From assembly GCF_016545825.1 (NCBI RefSeq), contig NC_052621.1:38640687-38704686 (forward strand): DNA of 64,000 bases, given 5' to 3'. The DNA is from Eucalyptus grandis. Lineage: Eukaryota > Streptophyta > Magnoliopsida > Myrtales > Myrtaceae. The translations under genes and the position numbers were made by a program. The notes beneath the pieces were generated by a model. That model did not search any database. It saw nothing but the letters and a program-made list of their open reading frames with translations, and was not told the DNA's origin. Positions 37,357 through 48,377 of the stretch are shown piece after piece. Each line of letters opens with the position of its first letter. Position 1 is the stretch's first letter.

Positions 37357-37798
37357 TGTTAGATTATACATATAATTCTTAATCCAGAAATTCAAAAGAA
37401 AAACAATGATCTTTGATCTTCATGATTTTCACAAATAGATGAAGACGTACATTTATCCATAGCGTTACCCTTGATGATAAAGGTTGTGGATTACCAAAGA
37501 ACTCGAACCAAATGAAGAAATCCGATTTCTCTCCCTTAACCCACTATTCTTTAATGTATTTTATCGATGGAGGAGAGAATACCAAATTCTTTTCAGTTAT
37601 TGTTGTTCATATGGGTGGAGAGAGGACCGGACTCTATTTATATGTTCTTTCAATAGGTGCCTTCCATCAAAGCGATATACCATTTCATTTTATTAGAGTC
37701 GCAACTTCTCATAACCAAAATTTATTTATTTTATAGCATTTCAATAATTATTAAACTATATAATAAATCATATCATGTGGGCCACAATAATTCTTACA
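37357..37798 (-). repeat. 3' LTR of element H
   Basis: 442 bp, TGTTAGATTATACATATAAT to AATTCTTACA on the plus strand. It matches 63184-63623 with scattered substitutions. A purine-rich tract (minus strand GTAGGAGAA, 37799-37808) borders it. Short frames inside it appear in both LTR copies and are not genes. Confidence 0.92.
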
Positions 37799-38194
37799 TT
37801 CTCCTACTTGGCCCATATGATTTTCCTTTCATGGTTTAATAAAGACTGTAATGTGCACAATAACATTATGCTATAAAATTTCATTAAATTGGCAATCACC
37901 TAATAATCACAATTAAGTAAAGAAAACTAATGAGAGTCATAATGGTTGTATGTCATTAATCGACATAGTCCCTTCTATGCACTACAACTATAGCACTTTA
38001 CTTAACATGATTCATAAATGATTAGTACAGTAATAGTCCAACTATAATGTTTTTATAGAAACTATCCTGTTTAACATTCATCTATTTCCATAATGTATAC
38101 TAAATAGAAAACATGAAATATCATAAACACGTAAATGAGCTCAAAGTGTCAAATACATAAACTTAATACAATCATAATATAAACATTAATGACG

Positions 38195-39452
38195 TCCATT
38201 AATGCCCATCTTTTCAACATGCTCATTAAATGTTTTGGGTGGCAGTCCTTTTGTTAAGAGATCTGCTATCATAAGATTGATGCTAATGTGTTTAATTGAC
38301 ACTTTTCGTTTCTAAACTTCTTTTTTAACAGACAAGTATTTGATCTCTATATGCTTAGCACCCTTAGAATACTTGTCGTTTTTAAAGAAGAAAACTGCTA
38401 CAGAGTTATCACAATAAATTTTCAGCGGCTTGGCAATACTGTTGACAATCACATGCCCTGAAATAAAATTCCACAGCCATAATCCATGAATAGTGGCATC
38501 AAAGCATGCCACAAATTCAGCTTCCATAGTGGATGCAGCAATAACTGACTGCTTCGCACTATTCCATGAAATTGCCCCTCCAATTAGAAGAAACAAGTAA
38601 CCAAAAGTTGATTTTCTTGTATCGGCACATCCGGCTAAGTCTAAATCTGAATATCCAATCACCTCGAGATGATCGGATCTTTTATAAGTGAGCATATGAT
38701 TCTTCGTTTCTTGCAAGTATCTAAGAACTTTCTTTGCAACTTTCCAATGATCCATTTCAGGATTACTTTGATACCTACCTAGCATTCCGACAGCAAAACT
38801 AATGTCTGGTCTGATGCAAGTTTGTGCATACATTAAGCTCCCCACAACAGATGCATAAGAAATATTTTTCATTTGTTCTTGTTCCAATTCACTTTTCAGA
38901 CATTGAATAAGGCTAAATTTGTCACATTTCTGAATTGAAACTATTCCTGCCGAACATTTACCAATATTAAATCTCTCTAAAATTTTCTCAATGTAGACTT
39001 TCTGAAACAATCCTAACAATCCTTGTGATCTATCATGGAATATTTGTATTACTATCACATACATTGCCTCTCCCATATCCTTCATTTCAAAATTCTTAAA
39101 GAGAAATTTATAGGTTTCATGTAACAAACCAAGATCATTAGCAGCAAGCAAAATATCATCAACATACAGAACTAGAAAAATAAACTTGCTCCCACTAATC
39201 TTCATAAATATACACCAATCAACGGTATTTTCCTTGAATTTAAATGAAGTTATGGTATCGTTAAACTTAAGATACCATTGTCGGGAAGCTTGTTTAAGTC
39301 TATATATTGACTTCTTTAATTTACATACCATGTGTTCACTTCCTTTAACTGAAAAGCCTTCGAGTTGGTCCATATAAACCTCTTCTTCTAAATTCCTATT
39401 AAGAAATGCAGTTTTTCCATCCATTTGGTGTAACTCCAAGTCATAATGATTC
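38195..39452 (-). pseudogene. pol: RT (main part) and RNase H (element H)
   Basis: One long open frame (39439-38312, 375 codons) covers most of RT and RNase H. Visible are LHQMDGKTAFLN, YRLKQASRQWYLKF, the catalytic LYVDDILLAAND (near 39150), MYAQTCIRPDISFAVGMLGR, the RNase H start with YSDLDLAGCADTRKST, then STMEAEFVACFDA and YCDNSVAVFF. A stop at 38312 precedes the last codons (LLTKGLPPKTFNEH, to about 38200). The RT N-terminus is separated by the MITE at 39456-40198. This is the longest intact catalytic frame in the window. Confidence 0.92.
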
Positions 39453-39455
39453 TAA

Positions 39456-40198
39456 GGGCGTGCATGGAAACGCTCCAAAGAAACGTTTCGGAACACTTGT
39501 ACGGATTTTGTTCCGGGAACAAAAAAGAACAGAAACGTGTTTGGTTGCGTTCTGTTCTTTTTGTTTTTTTGTTCCCGGAACAAAATTGGAGCAAAAAAAA
39601 GAAACACAAAAAAGTTGTTTCTGGAGAAAAGAAACACTTCTTCGAAGCCAAAAAAGAACAAAAATTTCTTCTCTCTCTTCTCTTTTCTTCTTCTTTTCTT
39701 CTTCTTTTTTTCTTCTTTTTTCTTTGGCCGGTCGCCGGCCTCGGCCATGGCGGGCGATCGGCCGCCGAGGGCCGGCGACGCCGTCGAGGGTCGGCGACCT
39801 CGCCGGAGCGTCGCCAGCCCTCGGTGAGGCCGAGCCTTGCCTTGGCTGGGCGAGCTCGGCCTCGCCCAGATCCAGCGAGGCCCGGCGAGCCTCGCCGTGG
39901 CTGGGCGAGGCTGCCGGGCCCCATCGGCGGGAGCCGGAGGCCGGTGACCGGCCGAAAAAAAGAAAAAATAAAAAAGAAAAGAAAAAAATGAAAAATAAAA
40001 TAAAAATGTTTAAAAAATTAAAAGAAATAAAAAAAGAATAAAATTTACCAAACGTGTTTCTATTCATTTTTTATTCCCGGAACAAACGTTACCAAACGCG
40101 TTCTTTTGTTCAAAAATTGTTCCCCGGAACAGAAACACTTTTTTTTGTTTCTGTTCCCTGGAACAAAAAAAGAACAGAAACGTTACCATTCGCACCCT
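39456..40198. mobile_element. PIF/Harbinger-like MITE inserted in RT of H
   Basis: The ends GGGCGTGCATGGAAACG and (reversed) GGGTGCGAATGGTAACG form an imperfect inverted repeat. It is flanked by the trinucleotide TAA on both sides (39453-39455 and 40199-40201), the duplication size and sequence used by PIF/Harbinger. Removing it restores the RT frame around SLR and the following residues. Inner repeats of TTCCGGGAACAAA and AGAACAGAAACG occur on both sides of a GC-rich core (39725-39950). The several long open frames on both strands are low-complexity shadows of Lys/Glu, Phe/Ser and Arg/Pro/Ala type. Confidence 0.82.
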
Positions 40199-40201
40199 AA
40201 G

Positions 40202-40460
40202 TGAGTCATTCTTAGAGACTAGTGAAAATATCTCTTTATAGCCAATGCCTTCTTTTTGCGTAAAACCCTTTGCAACAAGTTTGGCTTTATGTCGTTCAAT
40301 ATTGCCTTTTGAGTCGCGCTTGGTCTTAAAGACCCATTTACATCCGACATTTTTACATCCTTTAGGGAATTCAACAATATCCCAAACTTGATTTTGGTGC
40401 ATGGATTTTAACTCTTCTTCCATGGCATTAAACCATTCATTAGAATTTTCACATTTCATG
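40202..40460 (-). pseudogene. pol: RT N-terminus (element H)
   Basis: The minus-strand frame carries ECNEWFNAMEEELKS-like sequence (ENSNEWFNAMEEELKSM), WDIVEFPKG, GCKWVFKTKRDSKGNIERHK and AKLVAKGFTQKEGIGYKEIF, the usual start of copia RT. It continues across the MITE into 39452. Confidence 0.9.
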
Positions 40461-41640
40461 GCTTAGGAAAATGAACCTGGATCATTTCCAATTCCTAAGT
40501 CAATTTCTAACTATTGTAGATATATCATATAGTCATCAGGAATAGCCAACCTCCTTTCTCTTTGAGATCTTCTTAATGCTATTTCTTGTGACTTAGCTAT
40601 TGGAGGTTTAATATTGACATCTCTATTATGGAGTGTTTGTTCATTAATTTGTTATTCTCGATTATCTTTACAAAAAAAAAAAAAATTGTTATCATCGATT
40701 ATTGTTAGATTGTACTTTAATATCAGGAACAACAACTTTAGAAGCTTTGGGTATAGGAATTTCTACCCTTACTTCTTAAATGCAAGCATCACGCACTCTT
40801 TCACTCCCACTGATGTCACCATTCTCAATGAACCTAGCATTTCCAGATTCAACAATACTTGTACTATGATTAGCACAATAAAATTTATACCCTTTGATTT
40901 CTCTGCATAACCAATGAAATAATTACTGGTTGTTCTTGAGTCCAATTTCCTTTCATGTGGATTGTAAATTCTTACTTTTGTTGGACAACCCCAAACATGT
41001 AGGTGTCGTAAATTAGGTTTCCTTCCCATCCACAATTCAAAGGGAATCATTGGAACTGTTTTACTAGAAACCCTATTTAATAAATACATAGAGCATACAT
41101 TCACAAAAACAAGGGTAAAAATGAATGAGTTATCATACTCCTAACCATTTCCATTAAAGTACGATTACGCCTTTTTGCTACACCATTTTGTTATGGTGTA
41201 CCTGACATTGTGTATTAAGCATAAATGTCATATCTTTCAATAAATTTAGCAAATGAACCTCGACATTGTCTTGATTAATCATACATTCCATAATATTCAC
41301 CGCCTCTATCCGATCTTACTATTTTCACCTTTCTATCTATTACCTCTCAACCTCTTTAATATACACTTCAAGTGCATTCACTGATTGAGACTTATCATGC
41401 AATAGATAAATATAACCATAACGTGAAAAATCATCAATAAAGGTGATGAAATAACTTTCCTTACCAAAAGATGGAACATCGAATGGACCATATATGTCAA
41501 TATGTATAATTTTAAGAAGCTCTGTGCTTCTTGTGGCACATTTCTTAGTATGATTTGTTTGTTTACCTTTAATATAATCAATACACACTCCAAGGTCAGT
41601 AAAATCCAAATTTGAAAAAATTTCATTATTTACTAATCTT
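40461..41640 (-). pseudogene. pol: integrase (element H)
   Basis: 41609-41340 holds the core start with IHIDIYGPFDVPSFG (first catalytic Asp) and TFIDDFSRYGYIYLLHDKS. The second-Asp region (about 41280-41340) and the catalytic Glu region (about 41140-41200) are damaged by stops and indels. 41104-40769 holds the C-terminal part with MNVCSMYLLNRVSSKTVPMI and PFELWMGRKPNLRHLHVWGC. 40461-40768 is a degenerate linker with an A-run at 40672-40685. Confidence 0.87.
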
Positions 41641-42100
41641 TACATTGTTTCCTTGGATATATGACACAAATGTTTATACCACAAGTAAGCAGAATTTACC
41701 AAACTTCGTTTAGTGCCAACATTATGATGCAAGGTCATTAATGTCTCAACAAAAGTATTATCAAGTCTAAATTTGTAGAGATCATCACATAAAGTTCTAG
41801 TTCCAATAAGAGTATCACTCTTAAATAAACTGAAATATTCATAACCAAACTTACAATAAAATCTCGCTACATCAAGTCTTGGCAAAGAAACTAAATTGCC
41901 ATAAAATGTAGGTACATAAAGAGTTCGAAACAAATCCAAATAATACCCAGTATCTAAGATCAAATGATAAGTGTCAATGCCTTCAACTAGAGCTTTGTTT
42001 ATGTTCCTTGTAATCACATAACTTTCATTTGGTTTTATAGTTTGGATCGTAAGAAATCCCTGCATCGTATTTGACATATGAGCAGTGGCACTAGAATCAA
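41641..42100 (-). pseudogene. pol: protease end and GAG-pre-integrase (element H)
   Basis: A frame of 145 codons (42077-41640) ends with the zinc-binding pre-integrase motif LWYKHLCHISKE. Its upstream part follows the protease. The protease active-site region (near 42095-42110) has its Asp-Ser-Gly-like codons (TWWIDSSATAHM-type) just before the start of this frame, with a frame break between. Confidence 0.75.
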
Positions 42101-43113
42101 TCCACCAAGTATTTGAGGAATTTCAGTAAAGTTTGATTCAAAACATACTAAAGCGCAAGGCTTACCTTTCTTTTCGAACCAAGCCTTATGTGTCAAACAA
42201 TCTTTCTTCAAGTGTCCAATTTTGTTGCAAAAATGACACTTAATAAGATTGTGTTCCTTTTTGTGAATTTAAGAAGCCTTTGAAAAGTCATTCGGGATTC
42301 TTGATCTTTCCACCTTTCATTTTGAAATTCCTTTAAACTTCTTGATGACTTGAGAGATGAACATAATGAGCATTTTGATTCTTTATCCTTCTTTCCTCTT
42401 GAACTAGCATACTGGCCAATTCATTCACATTCCACTTATCCTTTATAGTGTTGTAATTCATTTGAAATGGCCCCTATTACTCATGAGGCAATGAATTAAG
42501 TATAAATTGTACTAAAAAGTACTCATCCACGTTTATTTCTAAAGTCCTTAACTTTGCTGCTAAATTCATCATCTCAAGTATATTGTCATGCATGGTACGT
42601 GAACCATCATATTTCATGGTGGTCATTGTGCTCATCAATGTACCAGCAAGTGACTTATCAGCAGTTTGAGAACGCTCTTCCACGAATTTCATAAATTCCT
42701 TAGCATTGTCAATCTTGGGAAGAGAAGTTTTTAAGTTGTTGCAACTATCATTCGCATGAACATTAAGCTTAGTTTGTTCGATCTTTCCCAAGCTTTATAG
42801 AAAGACTTTTCATCATCGCTACTTTCATCAGTAATAGCAGCTGGTTTCTCAGCTTGAAGCGCTAAATCAAGATCCAAGACACCTAAGTGAAACTGGACTT
42901 GTTCACTCCAATTAGAAAAAATCATCTCATTGAATAAGGGAACAGATGAAGCATGCGAATGGAGTGAAACAGGTATAGATACTGCAAATATGCAAGAAAA
43001 TACTCGTACATTAATGCCTTGCGAATATCACCTAATCAAATTCAAACTAAACTATACATGTACATCATAGTTCTCCTTTGGGCAATCCTATGATATACAA
43101 ATATATATGAACC
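42101..43113 (-). pseudogene. gag (element H)
   Basis: 42925-42731 and 42791-42477 encode overlapping halves in two frames, separated by a frameshift near 42785. Motifs are NWSEQVQFHLGVLDLDLAL, DEKSFYKAWERSNKLSL and MHDNILEMMNLAAKLRTLEI, which fit the UBN2-like copia capsid. A CCHC knuckle (CHFCNKIGHLKKDCLTH) lies near 42245-42190 in another frame. The gene start lies close to the insertion point of T (43118). Confidence 0.83.
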
Positions 43114-43118
43114 ATAAT

Positions 43119-46109
43119 TGTGGCATCCGGAAATTTTGATGACCCTCGAATATACGACGGTCTGTGACTAAGTGACGGAAGTATCATCGAACGATGTTAT
43201 TGACACCACAATGGACATTGTTTTGTTATCACCATTGGACCGAGGGGTCACATTTAGAAATGGTTCGACCATCAAATGAGTTATAGCCTTGTTCCCATGT
43301 ATCATCACTCGTAAGAACGAGGTTTGTATCATCTCTTTTGTATTGATTTTAGCCGTCCAATTGTGTACCCTACAAACCGAACCTCCCATGCACATTGTTG
43401 CGACCCCGTGCAGCCACGTTAGTAATTATTTTTCAGCACTTGCACATGCTGAAATTAAGAGTCGAATCTTGGAAGAATTGAACCGTGCGTAAGGACCATG
43501 CATGTTTCTTCACTTGCGCGACATTCGTCATCATCGGCACCACATTCGACCTAGTTTCATCGTCACTTGACATCCTGAAACATTAACTTTCGGAGAAAAA
43601 GAAATTCTCCTTGAATGGCCATGCGAACAATCCCACCAACGGCCACATTCTCTTTTATTTCTTGGACCGACCAACCATACAACAAGAGAAGACTTTGGAC
43701 ACTAATCGTAGTCACGTTTCTTTTTGAAGTCAGTCAAATAAGGAGGAAATATTGATTTGCATGGGGACGTACATGCGTGGGGTTATCTCGGCCTAAGTAA
43801 CCCCAAGCTTTCTCCTAATCACCGACATAATGGGGTCAACAACTCTTGGAGATTGTTGACCGAGGGGAAGCAAATGGTGGACACGTTCCTTGCATGGAGA
43901 AGCAAGGTGTCGTGCAGCCAAGAAGAAAAATTCAATTACTGGACACGTATAATCCAGCTGCCACTCACCCAATTAGCCACCGAAAACCTCCCTTTTTGTT
44001 GACTGGCTTTCAACAAAACTAGTGACCAGAGAAGCAAGCGGTCGAGCAAATTGAGAGAGAGAGAAACTGAGAGAGAACGAGCAGGTGAGCGAGCGAAAGG
44101 GGGAGAGAGCAGCAAACAGCGATAGCGAGAGAGTGAGCAGCGAGGGAAAGGACCGCCCCTCCGCCGTGTGCTTGGTCGCCACAGCTGTCCCCATCGCGCC
44201 GTAGCCGCCGTCCCACTCGAGTCGCAGCTGCCACATCACCACACCGAACCCCTCGCCGTTAACATCATAGGACTTGAGGCAAGTGAAAGTCCATTAAACT
44301 ATATCATGTTGTGTTGTTGTTGTCTAGTGGAGTGCGATAGACTTGGATATGTTTGGGTTGTGGATGTTGGATGCTGGATTTTGAATGAGTAGAAGTAGTT
44401 CTCTTAGAATTAGTAAACTGTTTCGTAGAAAACAGCATGACCTTCGATGATTCCGTGAATTTTCTGTAATTATCTAGTCAGAATTGGACTTCGAACCCTT
44501 TATGAAAGTTGTAGGACACATCCTTATAAATAACATATCAAAATTTGGGAATAAATGGACAAGGTCTGGTCAGTAAAACGATTTTCCTTGTAAATGTTAA
44601 ATCTGGAAGCTATTGCAGAATGTTAGTAAAGAATATAGCAATTAATTCTCTTGATATACAATGAATATGACTTAGTGTTCTTCATTAAACTTTTTTCGTT
44701 AGGTATTATTTATAACATATCAAAATTTCAGAATTTTCTGGGTTCATTTAGGGGTTATTCCGAAATTGTTACTAAAATTGTGCATTGTGATGTTTCAGCT
44801 GTTTTATTCCGAATTTGCTCAATTTGTCCCAAAGGTGAATGCATCTTGAGTTGTTATTTGACATGATGATATTGACATTCAGCATATCATGAAATATTGA
44901 GATTTGATGAAGACTCATGGGACTTCTTGTCATTGCATTGAAAAGTGTTTTTGGAAATTAAGATGTTAATTGTTACCGTTAGACCCTCGGGTCAACGATG
45001 CCCCGGGAGTCGAGATGCCCAAAGGTTCGAATGAGTCGATGCCCTTTGAATGCCTGGTTGTATTATGAATACATGCCCAGTGGTTTCCCCCAGGAGCTTT
45101 GGGATGCCCGGTTGTATGCTTTTCGGTACGTAAATCCGGAGGGTAGGTGTAACCATTTCTATGGCCCCCAGTGATTCCTCGTGGCGCTAGGTCGGGTGGG
45201 AGATGCCCGAAGATGTGACGCAATGCTCCGGATGCCCGGAGGCTTTCGTGACTCTAGGTTGGGTGCAAAATCCTAGAAGGACGCAAACATTGGTCTTCTG
45301 GGGGGATAAAACCTTTTGAATGTTAAAAATGATGGTTCTACTAAGAGTGCGTGTGGTCTGGTTATGGGACTAAATTGTATGGCATGGAATGGGACGTGTC
45401 ATAACAGTTTAACCCTATGATCGAGACCTGTGTGACTGGACATGATGCATCTTGTTTGTTGGAATTGCACAGATCATTCACTAAATGTTTTATGGTTCCG
45501 ATGCATACTCATTCCTTGATGAATTGTCTTGTCTATCTTGCATAAAAGTAGATCGTGATGGCTTGCATAGTATAGTTTAACGGATCTTTTGCTGTTGAGT
45601 GGTTATACTCACCTCGTTTGGGGACTAACATTTCAGACTAGACAAGACACCTCTGCTGCCACCACCACCAGTAGATGGACCGGTGATTGAATATGACCAC
45701 GAGGAGGAGGACAACAGAGAAAGGAACTTTTGGACGCCAACACGGATCGATGGACTTTAAGTATACGACTGTTGGAAAAGATGTCAGTCATCTTTTGAAA
45801 TATAGCCAAGTATAGAAAACTACGGCATTTTGGTATACCGACGAATGATGTCCATTTGGTTTAAGTAAATAAAAGTGTTCGGCTTTTACCTATAAAAATG
45901 CTTAGTTGGTGTGCATTTTTTTTTCTAAATATAGGGAAGGGAGTTATTGGATACACTTTCGCCATACTTTTGCGCAAGGACCAATCAAGTATTTGAAAGA
46001 GCCCCCGTATGACTTCTCGGAAGTCCATAAAAAAAAAAAAAAGGGATATCCAGGTAGAGGAAACAATGTGGTGACCCTAACGGATTGGGGGCCGTCGAGG
46101 GGTGCCACA
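43119..46109 (+). repeat. 5' LTR of gypsy element T
   Basis: 2991 bp; matches 59272-62310 along its length and, in reverse, 413-3723. It contains a GA-rich stretch (44050-44140) next to a GC-rich stretch (44140-44260), and CCCGG-containing degenerate repeats (44990-45260). Open frames here recur in the other LTR copies with changed frames, so I do not treat them as genes. Confidence 0.93.
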
Positions 46110-46114
46110 GCAAG

Positions 46115-46126
46115 TGGTATCAAAGC
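46115..46126 (+). other. Primer binding site of element T
   Basis: TGGTATCAAAGC, five bases after the LTR, differs by one base from the initiator tRNA-Met complement TGGTATCAGAGC. Confidence 0.85.
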
Positions 46127-46396
46127 AATGGTCTATTTGGAGTGATAAGGTGCCTCAAATGGAAAAGAGGATAGAATAATGCACACTATAGGACACTAAC
46201 CAAGGGTAGTTGACTAACTTTTAATAACGGGTGAGTGAGTTCACTCGTAAATCTCTGGTAGTTATTGTGAGTTACCTTTGTGTGCCAGTAACATTCTATG
46301 TTACTTATGTGACTTTAGCAATAACCTTATTATGTTATCTGACCAATGACATTAAGCCACAAATTATTCTTGAGGCAAATGCTTGGTAAACTGCAG

Positions 46397-47398
46397 GAAG
46401 ATATGGTATGAACTAGGAGTTCTCATCCATCGAGGGCTGAAGCCTCTGCTTCAAGGGCTGAACCCCGAATGGAAGATATCTTGCAAGCATTGACCAATAT
46501 AGGAAATTTGATGGAAAGGCAAGCATAGCAACAACCTGGAGCAAAACGCCATACTCAAGGACTGGTGGAACAATTCTTGAAGTTGAAACCACCTAAGTTT
46601 AGTGGAATGGGAAGTCCTGAGGAGGTGGAACATTAGATTGATGGAATAGAACAGATTTTCCGGTTGTTGAACTGTAGTGATGCTGAAAAGATAACTCTGG
46701 CATAGTACCAATTGGAATGCAATGCTAAGTTTTGGTGGAGAGTTTCAAGAGACACGATCTTTCCACCCGGTACTGATATAAATTGGGATGAGTTCATTAG
46801 AGCTTTCAATAGGAAGCATTTCTCTAACTGTGCCAAGGATAGGAATATCACAGAGTTTGTTCAGTTAGAACAGAGGGAGCTAACAGTAGACCAGTATGAA
46901 GCAAAATTTTCTGAATTGTCTAGATATGCTTACAGGTTGATTGAGCATCGAGAAGGAAAAGGCTAAAGGATTCCTGATAGGACTAAAGACTGATATCATG
47001 AAACAACTAGTGCCCCTAAATATAAGGGATTATAATGAGATTTATGAAAGGGCACAGTTGGTGGAGCAGGAATTAATGAGAGAGCAATTAGAGTCGAGGA
47101 AGCAATCGACCTTTAGTGATGTCCGACAAGGCAAGAGACCTTATCCTGATCAAGGTTAGCCCTGGGAATCTAAGAAAAAGAGTAACTTTGGGAATTTTGG
47201 AAAAGTCGAGAGTGGCCCAACTTTTGGGAGAGTACCCTACCAGGGTGACATTTGTCAGAGATGTGGTGGACAACATGGACCAAGACCCTGTAATGATCGA
47301 CTAAATTGTTTTGGTTGTTGGTAGAGAGGTCACTTTAAGAGATATTGTCCACAAGATGGGTCGCAGCCAAATGTTAGCTCGGTGCGACAAGTGCAGCA
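46397..47398 (+). pseudogene. gag (element T)
   Basis: This is a gypsy-type capsid domain. The 46712-46966 frame has FWWRVSRDTIFPPGTDINWD and EFIRAFNRKHFSNCAKDR, then TVDQYEAKFSELSRYAYRLI. A frameshift near 46945 leads to the 46941-47159 frame (GLKTDIMKQLVPLNIRDYNE). Two zinc knuckles follow: CQRCGGQHGPRPC (about 47248) and CFGCW-stop-RGHFKRYC (about 47306), the second broken by TAG. Upstream parts (46397-46711) have stops. E interrupts right after the gag end. Confidence 0.87.
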
Positions 47399-47883
47399 AT
47401 GTGTGTTGGAGAAATCCTCTTGAAGTGTTTTGAAGTTGACAAAATGTTTCCATCAGTCTAGTCTGAAGGTTTGCAAACTCTGCTATTTAAAGTCTGAAGA
47501 CCTCCGAACAACCAGACTCAAGACTCAAAGTCTATCCTCATTGACAGTTTCTAATCCGTTGAAGAAAGGCTATCCAGAACTGGATGTTTCATTAAGGATA
47601 TGGCCTTATCGACTGGAGAAGATCTCTTGGCTAGATATGACATAACATAATCCTTTATTTGATCATAATTGATTCGAAGATTAAAGATCCGATGTTTGAC
47701 AAAGTATACTTGGAAGGTTCTACTTATGGAAACCGAGATCCTAATTGTATGGGCGAACAGGATTGATGGGCTATCGACATGTTCCTTTAATAGCTCGAAT
47801 GATCTTTCTAATTGATTCCGTCCAACGGGTAGATTGGAGGAATTCCTTTGGTAAGTGCCAACGGGTATGATGGCATGAAGGAG

Positions 47884-47890
47884 TATATAA
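47884..47890 (+). promoter_or_regulatory. TATA box of the E 5' LTR promoter
   Basis: TATATAA in GGAGTATATAAGGAAGACG, about 480 bp into the LTR. The same context occurs in the 3' LTR of E (56508) and in A (11605). Confidence 0.7.
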
Positions 47891-48271
47891 GGAAGACGTT
47901 CCAGTTGTTCGAGAAGGTGCATGATAGAAGAATTCCAAAGTCTGAAGCTCATTGTTCTTAGTCAATTCATTTGTTGAGCAAAATCTTGTAAACAAAAGAG
48001 AGTCTATATTCGTGAGAAACCTTGAGGAAGTGTGGTAGAACATCTACACTGTGGAATCAAGGAAAAGTTGTGCTGTAACTTCTCTTTTGTTCATAGTGAA
48101 ATCCAGCCGGTGGGCTGTCAGTGCGGAAGAGTGGACGTAGGCTTGGAATAAACCAAACCACTATAAATCTTGTGTTCAATTTTCTCTTCCCTAACCTTTA
48201 CTTTACTTTGATCGTGGTTTCCTCTCTATCGTTTGCCTAGAATCGCTTCCGTATCTCGAGAATTTGTTTAT

Positions 48272-48298
48272 GCACCTATTCACCCCCCCTCTAGGTGC
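48272..48298 (+). other. Predicted hairpin at the U5 end of Sirevirus LTRs
   Basis: GCACCTA (48272-48278) can pair with TAGGTGC (48292-48298) around a C-rich loop, 17 bp before the LTR end. The E 3' LTR has both arms (56896 and 56914). C and the 3' LTR of D have ACACCTA with TAGGTGT, so one base pair changed from G-C to A-U with both partners altered. A has one mismatch. This covariation suggests selection on RNA structure near the primer binding site; the role is not known. Confidence 0.55.
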
Positions 48299-48317
48299 TT
48301 ATACTAGCTATCTCAAT

Positions 48318-48329
48318 TGGTATCAGAGC
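48318..48329 (+). other. Primer binding site of element E
   Basis: TGGTATCAGAGC, two bases after the LTR end, is an exact match to the initiator tRNA-Met 3' end complement. Confidence 0.92.
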
Positions 48330-48377
48330 TTGTGTACTCACTTTGTTTGAAGTGTTTTACTTGAGAGTTAAAGATCC

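Larger units (their letters stand above)
47404..48315 (+). repeat. 5' LTR of element E
   Basis: 912 bp, TGTTGGAG to TATCTCA. It matches 56028-56937. Differences are concentrated in the first 300 bp, where the 3' copy has many CAG-to-CGG-like changes. The hairpin arms GCACCTA (48272) and TAGGTGC (48292) lie at the end. Confidence 0.95.

Noticed and set aside
37484..37839. Frames of 60-74 codons, repeated at 63311-63539
   Set aside because: They lie within both LTRs of H; similarity is due to LTR identity, not to a gene family.
39456..40067. Several overlapping open frames of 96-211 codons on both strands
   Set aside because: They overlap each other in different frames and are made of Lys/Glu, Phe/Ser or Arg/Ala/Pro runs inside a MITE with clear ends and a TAA duplication; no domain is seen.
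44000..44400. Short frames in a GC-rich stretch of the gypsy LTR, repeated at 60190-60570
   Set aside because: Frames differ between the LTR copies and no domain is seen; an LTR-encoded gene is not supported.
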